Shown here piece by piece: positions 10,314-18,290 of a stretch of DNA of 64,000 bases. The DNA is from AM-2324 sp042091035 (GTDB lineage Bacteria; Bacteroidota; Bacteroidia; Chitinophagales; Saprospiraceae), in assembly GCA_042091035.1 (NCBI GenBank), contig JBELIG010000002.1, positions 1-64,000 of the forward strand, written 5' to 3'. Both the position numbers and the translations under genes were made by a program. The notes under the pieces were generated by a model that was given only the letters and a program-made list of their open reading frames with translations, did no database searches and had not been told where the DNA came from. The number at the start of each line of letters is the position of its first letter. The stretch's first letter is position 1.

Positions 10314-10353
10314 TTTTTTGTTTAGCTTTAATTTAAATTAGCTAAACAAAAAA
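10314..10353. promoter_or_regulatory. 14-bp perfect inverted repeat at the crtI promoter, candidate operator
   Basis: Arms TTTTTTGTTTAGCT (10314-10327) and AGCTAAACAAAAAA (10340-10353) are exact reverse complements around a 12-base AT-only spacer. The right arm ends 9 bases before the crtI ATG. A near-consensus Bacteroidota -7 box, TAGCTTTA (one mismatch to TAnnTTTG), lies inside the left half at 10323-10330, so a protein bound here would cover the promoter. No T-tract follows inside a transcription unit that would need ending. I infer an operator, most simply for the adjacent CarH-type repressor. A related TTGTTTA string occurs at 9257-9263, just upstream of that repressor gene. Confidence 0.6.
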
Positions 10354-10362
10354 TATAGATTG

Positions 10363-11823
10363 ATGAATGTACTTGTAATAGGCTCTGGTTTTTCTTCACT
10401 TGCATCAGCTTGTTATCTTGCTCAAAAAGGATACGATGTTACTATCCTTGAAAAAAACAGCCAGGTAGGAGGAAGAGCGCGTCAGCTTAAAAGAGACGGA
10501 TTCATTTTTGATATAGGTCCTACTTTCTATTGGATGCCAGATGTTTTTGACCGCTTCTTTAATGATTTTGGTAAAAAACCTGAAGATTACTATAGGCTTG
10601 AACAGCTTGATCCTGGTTATGAAGTGTTTTTTGGGGAAGATGATTCTATAAAAGTATCATCTGACTTTAACAAAATCAAAAACACTTTTGAGAAAGAAGA
10701 GAAAGGAGCTTCAAATGCATTGCAGTCATTTATTGATCTTGCAGAGGACAATTATAATATAGCAATTAAGGATCTCGTATATAAACCAGGTGAAAGTCCA
10801 CTTGAACTTATTACTCCTAAGACGATAACAAAGGTTGGACAATTTACTAGCACAATCAGAACTCAGGTTAAAAAGAAATTAACCTCTCCAAAACTTAAGA
10901 GTATCCTAGAATTCCCAGTGCTATTTTTAGGTGCAAAACCTTCAAATACTCCTGGATTCTACAATTTCATGAATTATGCAGATTTCAAGTTAGGTACTTG
11001 GCATCCACATGGTGGAATGTACATGGTGATCACAGCTATGGAGAATTTGGCTTTGGAGCTTGGAGTTAAAATCGAAACGAATGCAAATGTGGAAGGCTTC
11101 GAATTTGAAGGAAGTACTATAAAGCGTGTAAAAACTAGCACAAATTCATATCTTGCAGATATCGTAGTATCAGGTGCTGACTATCATCATACTGAATCTT
11201 TATTACCTCAACCATTTAGACAATACAAAGAATCTTACTGGGATAAAAAAGTTTTTGCACCATCTGCTCTGCTTTTTTATGTAGGATTTGATTCTAAGTT
11301 AGATAATGTATCACACCACACTTTGTTTTTTGATACTCCATTTGATGATCACGCGTACGAAATATATGACAAACCAGGCTGGCCTAAAAAGCCATTATTT
11401 TATGCGAGTTTTCCTAGCATAACAGATGGAACAGCTGCACCGGAAGGCAAAGAAGCAGGAATATTTCTTATTCCAATTGCTCCAGACCTAGAGGATACCC
11501 CAGAAGTTAGAGAAGAATATTACGAAAAGATTATGACAAGGTTCGAAACCTTGACAAATCAAAAAGTTAAAGATAAAGTGCTCTTCAAGGAATCATACTG
11601 TGTAAACGATTTCAAAGAAGACTACAATTCATACAAAGGAAATGCATACGGTTTAGCGAATATCTTGCTACAAACTGCATTTCTGAGACCTAAGTTAAAG
11701 AGTAAGAAAGTAAAAAACCTTTTCTTTACTGGTCAACTTACTGTACCTGGACCTGGAGTCCCGCCATCATTGATTTCTGGAAAGATTATCAGTGAATTAG
11801 TTCACAAACACTTCAAAATTTGA
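10363..11823 (+). CDS. crtI: Phytoene desaturase
   Basis: Flavin-dependent desaturase that converts phytoene to lycopene (or a partly desaturated product) at the membrane. The N-terminal dinucleotide fold is 'VLVIGSGFSSLASACYLA', followed by 'VTILEKNSQVGGRAR', and the C-terminal FAD-closing segment is 'FTGQLTVPGPGVPPSLISG'. At 486 residues it has the normal CrtI length. I place the start at the ATG at 10363; a TTG one codon earlier is less likely. It is followed after 4 bases by crtB, so the two are coupled. Which desaturation steps it performs cannot be read from sequence. Confidence 0.92.
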   Translation: MNVLVIGSGFSSLASACYLAQKGYDVTILEKNSQVGGRARQLKRDGFIFDIGPTFYWMPDVFDRFFNDFGKKPEDYYRLEQLDPGYEVFFGEDDSIKVSSDFNKIKNTFEKEEKGASNALQSFIDLAEDNYNIAIKDLVYKPGESPLELITPKTITKVGQFTSTIRTQVKKKLTSPKLKSILEFPVLFLGAKPSNTPGFYNFMNYADFKLGTWHPHGGMYMVITAMENLALELGVKIETNANVEGFEFEGSTIKRVKTSTNSYLADIVVSGADYHHTESLLPQPFRQYKESYWDKKVFAPSALLFYVGFDSKLDNVSHHTLFFDTPFDDHAYEIYDKPGWPKKPLFYASFPSITDGTAAPEGKEAGIFLIPIAPDLEDTPEVREEYYEKIMTRFETLTNQKVKDKVLFKESYCVNDFKEDYNSYKGNAYGLANILLQTAFLRPKLKSKKVKNLFFTGQLTVPGPGVPPSLISGKIISELVHKHFKI

Positions 11824-11827
11824 GAAT

Positions 11828-12667
11828 ATGAAAAAGATATTTGACGATTCAGCGATTGCATGTAGCAAATTAGTAACAAACAGCTACAGTACTTCTTTTT
11901 CACTAGCAGTGAAGATGTTGTATAAAAGCATACAGCCTGCGATATATTCTATTTATGGTTTTGTGCGGTACGCAGATGAGGTAGTTGATACTTTCCATGA
12001 CTATGATAAAGAGGTACTTCTTGAGGAATTTAAGAATGATTTCTATAAGTCTTTGGAACGAGGAATTAGTTTAAACCCTATTTTGCATTCTTTCCAACAG
12101 GTCGTAATAGATTATAACATTGATCTTAATTTGATCCAAGCCTTCTTAAGGTCTATGAAAATGGATCTTACTAAGTCAAAATATTCAACATACGAAGAAT
12201 ATAAAGCATATATCTATGGCTCAGCTGACGTTGTTGGTCTTATGTGTTTGAAAGTTTTTGTGAATGGAGATCAAGAGAAGTACGAAGAGTTAAAAGAAAG
12301 TGCAATGGCGCTTGGTTCTGCGTTCCAAAAAGTAAATTTCTTAAGAGACATTAAGCAAGACTTCAATGATCTTGAACGCTCATATTTCCCAGGAGTTGAT
12401 TTAATCAACCTAGATGAAAGATCAAAAGCAAGAATCATAGAGGAAATAGAAGATGACTTTGCTAAAGCTTACAAGGGAATTCTTAAGTTGCCTAATGAGG
12501 CGAAGTTTGGGGTATACACAGCATACATATATTACAAGAAGTTGCTTTCGAATTTGAAGAAAACAGAACCTGTGAAAATTGCCCAGACAAGAATAAGAGT
12601 TTCAAACCCAATCAAGATTCTTTTGTTAGGTAGATCTTACATTACTTACAAGCTAAACTTACTTTAA
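11828..12667 (+). CDS. crtB: Phytoene synthase
   Basis: Condenses two geranylgeranyl diphosphates to phytoene, the first committed carotenoid step. The two aspartate-rich motifs are present: 'DEVVD' at residues 50-54 and 'NFLRDIKQD' about two thirds along, with 'RSYFP' shortly after. Length 279 matches the Bacteroidota CrtB family. It starts 4 bases after the crtI stop and its stop codon overlaps the next ATG (TAATG), so translation of crtI, crtB and the following small gene is probably coupled. The GGPP synthase needed upstream is not in this window. Confidence 0.93.
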   Translation: MKKIFDDSAIACSKLVTNSYSTSFSLAVKMLYKSIQPAIYSIYGFVRYADEVVDTFHDYDKEVLLEEFKNDFYKSLERGISLNPILHSFQQVVIDYNIDLNLIQAFLRSMKMDLTKSKYSTYEEYKAYIYGSADVVGLMCLKVFVNGDQEKYEELKESAMALGSAFQKVNFLRDIKQDFNDLERSYFPGVDLINLDERSKARIIEEIEDDFAKAYKGILKLPNEAKFGVYTAYIYYKKLLSNLKKTEPVKIAQTRIRVSNPIKILLLGRSYITYKLNLL

Positions 12668-13122
12668 TGCAAGTTTTTTTACTCCTTCTCTTTAATACTT
12701 TTAATCTTTCTGGTTCATGTGAAATAGAACAAATCAGAAGTACATTTTTTTCTATTGAAGGAGAGTCTCAAGTAGTTAATTATATTGAACTTTGCAACGA
12801 ATCTGATTGCCAAGAATCACAATACTACAAAGCAGTTGCCATAATGTGGAAAGCCTCCTTTACATATTGGCCGCATCAAAAATATGCCTACTTTACTGAA
12901 GGCAGAGATATGTTGGAGGAACTCATAAAAACATATCCAGATGATACAGAATTAAGATTTCTGAGGTATATTGTCCAAGTAAATACACCACGGTTCTTAG
13001 GTTATTCTAATGATATAGAAAATGATTTGGTCTTCATTAATACTAACCTTAGTAAGGAAGACTATTCTGAAAGCCACAAAGAACTCATTCTAGAAACAAT
13101 TGATTTTGTAAATAAAAAATAA
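12667..13122 (+). CDS. Unknown 151-residue protein coupled to the carotenoid genes
   Basis: I do not recognise a named family. The ATG overlaps the crtB stop (TAATG). The first 17 residues are hydrophobic and look like a signal peptide or short anchor, and the rest is helical with a TPR-like flavour ('YYKAVAIMWKASFTYWPHQK', then 'LEELIKTYPDDTELRFLRY'). There are three cysteines, one near the leader and two close together in 'LCNESDCQE'. The position between crtB and crtZ in a tightly packed operon suggests a link to carotenoid production or placement in the membrane, but no enzyme motif is visible. It is not a lycopene cyclase by any motif I can see. Confidence 0.75.
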   Translation: MQVFLLLLFNTFNLSGSCEIEQIRSTFFSIEGESQVVNYIELCNESDCQESQYYKAVAIMWKASFTYWPHQKYAYFTEGRDMLEELIKTYPDDTELRFLRYIVQVNTPRFLGYSNDIENDLVFINTNLSKEDYSESHKELILETIDFVNKK

Positions 13123-13130
13123 TTCAAAGC

Positions 13131-13583
13131 ATGATTTACCTATTCTATGCAATGATCACCCTAGCGACCTTTGCAATTATGGAAGGTATTACATGGCTTA
13201 CCCATAAGTATGTAATGCATGGTTTCTTGTGGTACCTTCACGAAGACCACCATCGACCTGGTTATGAAAACTTTTTTGAAAAAAATGATCTATTCTTTGT
13301 AATCTTCGCTGCTCCAAGTGCTTCACTCATGGTGTTTGGAATTACAGAATTAGGACTGAACTTTAGATTTTTCATAGGTTTAGGAATTCTCTTTTACGGA
13401 ATAGCCTACTTCCTTGTGCACGATGTATTGATTCATCAAAGGTTTAAGTGGTTCAAGCGCACTAAAAACAAATACTTAAAAGGATTAAGAAAGGCACACA
13501 AAGTTCATCATAAGAATATGGATAAAGAAGAAAGTAAGTGTTTCGGCATGTTATTAGTACCAAAAAAATTCTTTACGATGTAA
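13131..13583 (+). CDS. crtZ: Beta-carotene hydroxylase
   Basis: Integral-membrane non-haem di-iron hydroxylase that adds 3-OH groups to beta-ionone rings (beta-carotene to zeaxanthin). All four histidine clusters are present: H25-x4-H30, H37-x2-H40-H41, H97-x4-H102 and H123-x2-H126-H127, between hydrophobic segments. Length 150 is normal for Bacteroidota CrtZ. It starts 8 bases after the unknown small gene and ends the operon at a strong terminator. Its presence implies a cyclised substrate, yet no lycopene cyclase gene lies in the cluster, so crtY or an equivalent should be elsewhere. Confidence 0.9.
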   Translation: MIYLFYAMITLATFAIMEGITWLTHKYVMHGFLWYLHEDHHRPGYENFFEKNDLFFVIFAAPSASLMVFGITELGLNFRFFIGLGILFYGIAYFLVHDVLIHQRFKWFKRTKNKYLKGLRKAHKVHHKNMDKEESKCFGMLLVPKKFFTM

Positions 13584-13617
13584 AAAAAGCGAATTGGAAA
13601 ATCCAATTCGCTTTTTT
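13583..13617. terminator. Bidirectional terminator between the carotenoid operon and hppA
   Basis: A-tract, perfect 9-bp GCGAATTGG/CCAATTCGC stem and T-tract, symmetric on both strands. It lies between convergent genes and can end both. Confidence 0.92.
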
Positions 13618-13641
13618 ATTGCATAGCTTATTTGCTACATC

Positions 13642-15801
13642 TTATGCTACAAGTAATGGAGCGATAACTAATGATACAACTGCCATAAGCTTCAGCAAGA
13701 TATTCAGTGAAGGACCTGATGTATCCTTAAATGGATCACCAACCGTGTCACCAACAACTGCCGCTTTATGTGCATCTGAGCCCTTGTAAAGGACCTGATC
13801 ACCAATATCAACACCTTCCTCAAACATTTTCTTAGCATTATCCCATGCTCCACCAGCGTTTGACTGGAATATAGCCATAAGTACCCCACAAACAGTTACT
13901 CCCGCTAATAGACCTCCTAGCATCTCAGCGCCACCTGCAAATCCGATTGCTACCGGAGAAACAACTGCGATAATACCTGGAAGAATCATTTCACGAATTG
14001 AAGCTTTTGTTGAAATTTCAACACACTTGGAATATTCAGCTTTCCCATCTGCCGCGTCAAAAATTGCTTTATCCGCTTCAGACCACTCATCCTGTTCTTT
14101 TCCATCGTACTTACGCATTACCTCAAGAGCTGCTTTCAACTCAGGTATATTCTTGAACTGACGACGTACTTCCTGAATCATATCCATAGCGGCACGACCA
14201 ACTGCGTTCATACTCAAAGCAGAGAATAAAAATGGAAGCATACCCCCTAGTAATAGACCTGCCATAACGACTGGCTTCGAAATATCAATTGCCTGTATTT
14301 GAGCAGTAGTCATAAAGGCAGCAAATAAAGCCAGTGCAGTCAAAGCAGCTGAACCAATCGCAAATCCTTTACCAATTGCCGCTGTTGTATTACCTACTGC
14401 ATCCAACTTATCTGTACGCTGACGAACTTCTTTTGGAAGATCTGCCATTTCTGCAATACCACCAGCGTTATCAGATATAGGACCATAAGCATCTACTGCT
14501 AATTGGATACCTGTATTTGAAAGCATACCTACCGCTGCAATTGCAATACCATAAAGACCTGCAAAATGATGTGCAACAATAATTGCAATAGCAAGTATTA
14601 CAATTGGAATCGCTGTGGACATCATACCCACACCAAGACCTGCAATAATATTTGTAGCAGCTCCAGTAACAGATTGTTTTACAATACTCATAACTGGCTT
14701 GGTACCTGTACCTGTATAGTATTCCGTAACCATACCAATCAACAATCCTGCTGCAAGACCAGCAATAACCGCGAAGATCACACCTGAAGATTCATAAGTC
14801 CCTTCTCCAAAGGTCCAAGACTCTGGCAAGAAGTAATTAACTGCGAATATGGTAAAAGCAATCATAAGACCTGCAGAGATAAATTCACCTCTATTCAATG
14901 CCTTTTGTGGATCACCACCTTCCTTTACTTTGACAAGGAATGTACCTATAATTGAAGTTACAATACCCGCTCCAGCAAGTATTAATGGCAGTATTACAGG
15001 ATTGATCGAATTATCCATTGAACCCATCAAAGCAGCACCAAGTACCATTGTACCTATAATAGATCCTACATAAGATTCAAAAAGATCTGCTCCCATACCA
15101 GCAACATCTCCAACATTATCCCCAACATTATCTGCAATAGTAGCAGGGTTAAGTGGGTGATCCTCTGGGATACCAGCCTCAACTTTACCAACAAGATCAG
15201 CTCCTACATCAGCCGCTTTGGTGTAAATACCTCCTCCAACTCTTGCAAATAATGCAATAGAAGAAGCTCCAAATGAGAAACCAGTCAGAACTGTTATCAC
15301 TTTATTCACAGCGTCAACAGATTCAAAGCCCCACATTCGACTATAAACCACTAATAGCGTACCTAGGCCCAAAAGACCTAAACCAACAACACCAAGGCCC
15401 ATAACAGCTCCACCTGCAAAAGCAACCTCAAGCGCTTTAGACAAACTCACTCGAGCAGCATTCGTTGTTCTTACATTCGCTTTAGTAGCAACACGCATGC
15501 CAATGAAACCTGCTAAAGCAGAACAAATAGCACCAAGGATAAAGGAAACAGCCACTAAAGGAGAAGAATTCTCAGCATCAGCACTTAAGCCCAAAAGGAT
15601 TGCAACACAAATAACAAATATGCTGAGTACCTTATACTCAGCTTTCAAAAATGACATAGCTCCATCAGCAATGTTGGCGGCAATTCTGCCCATACGTTCT
15701 GTACCAACTTCTTGCTTTGAAACCCATGAAGACTTCCAGAAGGTATATAATAGACCGACTATACCTAATACCGGAATTAAGTAGATTAAAGTATCACCCA
15801 T
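13642..15801 (-). CDS. hppA: Membrane-bound ion-pumping pyrophosphatase
   Basis: A 719-residue polytopic protein that couples PPi hydrolysis to H+ or Na+ export across the inner membrane. The PPi/Mg site is intact: 'DVGADLVGKVEAGIPEDHP' (D-x7-K-x-E) and 'NVGDNVGDVAGMGADL', a second acidic cluster around 'SDNAGGIAEMADLP', and a third at 'DTVGDPFKDTSGPS'. The segment 'GNTTAAIGKGFAIGSAAL' has Ala where K+-independent enzymes have Lys, so this should be the K+-dependent class. That class contains both Na+ and H+ pumps, and I cannot decide between them. It is monocistronic, with its own upstream region and a terminator. Confidence 0.95.
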   Translation of the reverse strand: MGDTLIYLIPVLGIVGLLYTFWKSSWVSKQEVGTERMGRIAANIADGAMSFLKAEYKVLSIFVICVAILLGLSADAENSSPLVAVSFILGAICSALAGFIGMRVATKANVRTTNAARVSLSKALEVAFAGGAVMGLGVVGLGLLGLGTLLVVYSRMWGFESVDAVNKVITVLTGFSFGASSIALFARVGGGIYTKAADVGADLVGKVEAGIPEDHPLNPATIADNVGDNVGDVAGMGADLFESYVGSIIGTMVLGAALMGSMDNSINPVILPLILAGAGIVTSIIGTFLVKVKEGGDPQKALNRGEFISAGLMIAFTIFAVNYFLPESWTFGEGTYESSGVIFAVIAGLAAGLLIGMVTEYYTGTGTKPVMSIVKQSVTGAATNIIAGLGVGMMSTAIPIVILAIAIIVAHHFAGLYGIAIAAVGMLSNTGIQLAVDAYGPISDNAGGIAEMADLPKEVRQRTDKLDAVGNTTAAIGKGFAIGSAALTALALFAAFMTTAQIQAIDISKPVVMAGLLLGGMLPFLFSALSMNAVGRAAMDMIQEVRRQFKNIPELKAALEVMRKYDGKEQDEWSEADKAIFDAADGKAEYSKCVEISTKASIREMILPGIIAVVSPVAIGFAGGAEMLGGLLAGVTVCGVLMAIFQSNAGGAWDNAKKMFEEGVDIGDQVLYKGSDAHKAAVVGDTVGDPFKDTSGPSLNILLKLMAVVSLVIAPLLVA

Positions 15802-15957
15802 AATTAAAGATGTTTAGGTTCTTATTTTAGTTATAAAATAGATAGACTTGATTTCAAGCGACGTACAAGTTAATTAAAATTAATATTAAATTTATTTTCA
15901 ACCATAATTAATTTTGAACCTATATAAATACACACATTTTAATCACAGCATAATGAT

Positions 15958-16524
15958 TTACATCCAATATAATTTTTCTTCAATCGAACCAATCTCCCTA
16001 TCTTTATCAATCAACGCATCAACTTTACCCATATATATCAATCCAAGGCATCTTTCGCCAGGCTTTAAGCCCAAAAACGAAACAGCTCGCTGAGTCATTG
16101 CAGATGGACTGCTCCAATAACATCCGATTTTTTTACCCGTACAAGCAAGCCAGATATTCTGAACAGCCATCGCTACTGCTGCTATTTCCTCCCACTCAGG
16201 TACGCGCTCTTCAGGATCTCTCTGCATGATTACTGATAATACCACACCACTCTGCATAGGCTTCTTCAAGATCTTGTTGTACTTGAATTCAGAAAACCCT
16301 CCCTGTGCATTTTGCATCTTGTAGTCGTTTGCCAAAAATTCAGCTAATCGACTCCTAGATTCTTCAGAATGAAAAACACCAAACCTCCAAGGTTCTGTCT
16401 TCCTATGACTGGGTGCCCTATTTGCCAAATCAAGTAATTCTAGCAAGATTTCCTTACTTATTGTCTCTCCATTATAGGATTTAGGATATACTGCCGATCG
16501 CTTTTTTATTATCTCTTCAATCAT
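15958..16524 (-). CDS. Nitroreductase-family FMN oxidoreductase
   Basis: A 188-residue flavoprotein of the nitroreductase superfamily, short subgroup (YdjA-like). The N-terminal FMN-binding pattern is seen as 'KKRSAVYPKSY' and 'RAPSHRKTEPWRFGVF', and the C-terminal part has 'PGERCLGLIYMG'. Members form FMN homodimers and reduce nitro compounds or quinone-like substrates with NAD(P)H; the true substrate cannot be predicted. It diverges from the metal regulator gene, and a DtxR-type operator lies in the shared 97-bp interval, so metal-dependent control is possible but not shown. Confidence 0.8.
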   Translation of the reverse strand: MIEEIIKKRSAVYPKSYNGETISKEILLELLDLANRAPSHRKTEPWRFGVFHSEESRSRLAEFLANDYKMQNAQGGFSEFKYNKILKKPMQSGVVLSVIMQRDPEERVPEWEEIAAVAMAVQNIWLACTGKKIGCYWSSPSAMTQRAVSFLGLKPGERCLGLIYMGKVDALIDKDREIGSIEEKLYWM

Positions 16525-16570
16525 AATTTAATAGGCTTTAAATAATTTTACCTGCTAGCGCATAAAACAT

Positions 16571-16590
16571 TTTTTAGACTAACCTAAAAA
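16571..16590. promoter_or_regulatory. DtxR/MntR-type operator overlapping the promoter of the metal-uptake operon
   Basis: TTTTTAGACTAACCTAAAAA is a near palindrome (12 of the central 16 positions symmetric) and closely matches the DtxR-family box, in which TTAG and CTAA half-sites flank a CTAACC core. A near-consensus -7 box, TATCTTTA (16595-16602, one mismatch to TAnnTTTG), sits 4 bases downstream, so the operator would cover the -33 region. It lies about 31 bases before the ATG of the regulator itself, which fits autoregulation by metal. Confidence 0.72.
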
Positions 16591-16621
16591 TGGTTATCTT
16601 TACCTTATAAATTTAAGAATA

Positions 16622-17290
16622 ATGAAACAACCTTTGTCCAGTACTGAGGAAAATTATTTAAAAGCTATTTTTAAGATTTGTGAACGATCTGATAAGCCAG
16701 CTAGCACAAACGATGTTGCTATTCTATTGAATACCAAAGCAGCCTCTGTCACGGACATGCTCAAGCGCTTATCTGAAAAATCGCTTATTAATTACATCAA
16801 ATACAAAGGTGTTACCTTAACTGAATCTGGAGAGTCTATAGCAACATCCTTAATAAGGAAGCACAGACTTTGGGAAGTTTTCCTAACTGATAAACTAAAT
16901 TTTGGCTGGGAAGAAGTCCATGAGATCGCAGAACAGCTTGAACATATAAAATCTGAAGAGCTTACGATTAGGTTGGAAGAATTTTTGGATCATCCAAAAT
17001 TCGACCCACATGGTGACCCTATACCTGATCGCGAAGGAAAATTTCAGTATCGTCAACAAATCTTATTAGCAGATGTTGAGAAAAATATTCCTTTAGTAAT
17101 TGTTGGAGTAAATGAACATGGAACTGAATTCCTCCAATACCTGGAAAAACTCAATCTCATTCTAGGCTCGAAACTGACAGTAATGGATACTTTCACTTAC
17201 GACAATAGTCTATTGGTTCAAGTAAACAACAGTGTAAAGCAAACGATTAGCGCAAAAGTTGCCAAAAATATATTTGTGCAAAAAACTTAA
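16622..17290 (+). CDS. DtxR/MntR-family metal-dependent repressor
   Basis: A 222-residue regulator with an N-terminal winged helix (residues about 5-70), a dimerisation/metal domain, and a C-terminal FeoA/SH3-like domain. Compared from memory with DtxR, the ancillary site is kept (H81, E85, H100). At the primary site E107 and H108 are kept, but Cys102 of DtxR is Glu here (E104), as in manganese-sensing MntR, and Met10 is Asn. This points to Mn rather than Fe, as inference. The gene heads an operon with a metal-binding protein 7 bases downstream and an ABC ATPase, and has a DtxR-type box at its promoter. Confidence 0.88.
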   Translation: MKQPLSSTEENYLKAIFKICERSDKPASTNDVAILLNTKAASVTDMLKRLSEKSLINYIKYKGVTLTESGESIATSLIRKHRLWEVFLTDKLNFGWEEVHEIAEQLEHIKSEELTIRLEEFLDHPKFDPHGDPIPDREGKFQYRQQILLADVEKNIPLVIVGVNEHGTEFLQYLEKLNLILGSKLTVMDTFTYDNSLLVQVNNSVKQTISAKVAKNIFVQKT

Positions 17291-17297
17291 TACTTCA

Positions 17298-18290
17298 ATG
17301 AAAAAAATCCTTTTTATAATACTCCTAATTAGTAGTACAATAGTACAAGCAGAAAAACCTCTAGTTGTTACTACTGCATCCATATTCTCAGACATGGCTA
17401 AGCAACTAGGAGATACCCTAATTCAGGTTGAATCAATCGTACCTGTGGGCGGAGACCCGCATACTTATGACCCGAAACCTTCAGACCTTATGCTTCTGAA
17501 TGAAGCCAGCTTGATCTTAAAGAATGGTTTAGGTTTTGAAAAATGGATGAACAAGCTGATTGAAAACTCAGGGACAAGTGCTGAATTAATATTGATCACT
17601 GAGGGTATCAATGCTATAAGATCAGATATCTATGAAAATTCACCCGATCCACATGCTTGGATGGATGCAGAAAATGGATTAATATACGCTGAAAACATCT
17701 ACAATAGTCTTCTAAAGCTTTTACCAAATCATAAAGCATATTTAGAGGAAAGATATTTGAACTATCAGACCCAAATAAGGAATACAGATTCCTACATAAA
17801 ACAACAAATAGTATCAATACCCGAAGGACAAAGAATACTTATAACATCACATGATGCTTTCAAATATTACGGACAAAAGTATGGCCTAAGACTAGAGAGC
17901 ATTCTAGGCACATCTACAGATGCTGAGGCACAAACTAGAGATATAGAACGAATTGTAGAAATCATACGCTCTAGTAATGTACCCGCTGTATTTATTGAAA
18001 CTACCGTAAACCCTAAGATGCTAAAACAAATAGCAGCTGATAATAATATACGGGTAGGAGGTAGTCTATTCTCAGACTCTTTAGGAGATAAGGATTCTAA
18101 AGCCTCAACCTACCTTGACATGCTTAGATTCAATACTGAAACAATAGTCGAAGCCCTAGCAAGAGAAAAGGACGAACAACTTGCTACAAATCAAACGACA
18201 CAGGAAGCTCCATTAGCAAAGATTTTTGTAATTATAGGTGCAGTAATGTTATTAGTTCTGGGTTTCTTTATCAGTAAAAGAATTGCTTAA
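17298..18290 (+). CDS. Metal ABC transporter substrate-binding protein (ZnuA/MntC family) with C-terminal membrane anchor
   Basis: Periplasmic Mn/Zn/Fe-binding protein of the cluster 9 family. The ATG at 17298 gives a clean signal peptide ending at 'STIVQA'; an upstream in-frame TTG is unlikely. Metal-ligand regions are visible: 'GGDPHTYDPKPSD' (first His), 'SPDPHAWMDAENG' (second His), 'ITSHDAFKYYGQKYGL' and the late 'SLFSDSLGDKDSKA' with its Asp. The histidine-rich loop typical of many ZnuA proteins is absent, which favours Mn or Fe. Unusually, the last 25 residues form a transmembrane helix ('IFVIIGAVMLLVLGFFI') with a basic tail, so the protein is probably tethered to the inner membrane. 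It lies 7 bp after the DtxR-type gene and overlaps the ATPase gene by one base. Confidence 0.9.
   Translation: MKKILFIILLISSTIVQAEKPLVVTTASIFSDMAKQLGDTLIQVESIVPVGGDPHTYDPKPSDLMLLNEASLILKNGLGFEKWMNKLIENSGTSAELILITEGINAIRSDIYENSPDPHAWMDAENGLIYAENIYNSLLKLLPNHKAYLEERYLNYQTQIRNTDSYIKQQIVSIPEGQRILITSHDAFKYYGQKYGLRLESILGTSTDAEAQTRDIERIVEIIRSSNVPAVFIETTVNPKMLKQIAADNNIRVGGSLFSDSLGDKDSKASTYLDMLRFNTETIVEALAREKDEQLATNQTTQEAPLAKIFVIIGAVMLLVLGFFISKRIA

Noticed and set aside
10360..10362. TTG start for crtI, and similar TTG or GTG extensions at 17259, 24430, 34461, 39864 and 58209
   Set aside because: In each case an in-frame ATG a few codons later gives a normal N-terminus or a clean signal peptide.
14566..15784. 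Open frames on the plus strand inside hppA
   Set aside because: They are antisense shadows of a long, fully conserved gene; the composition is not protein-like.
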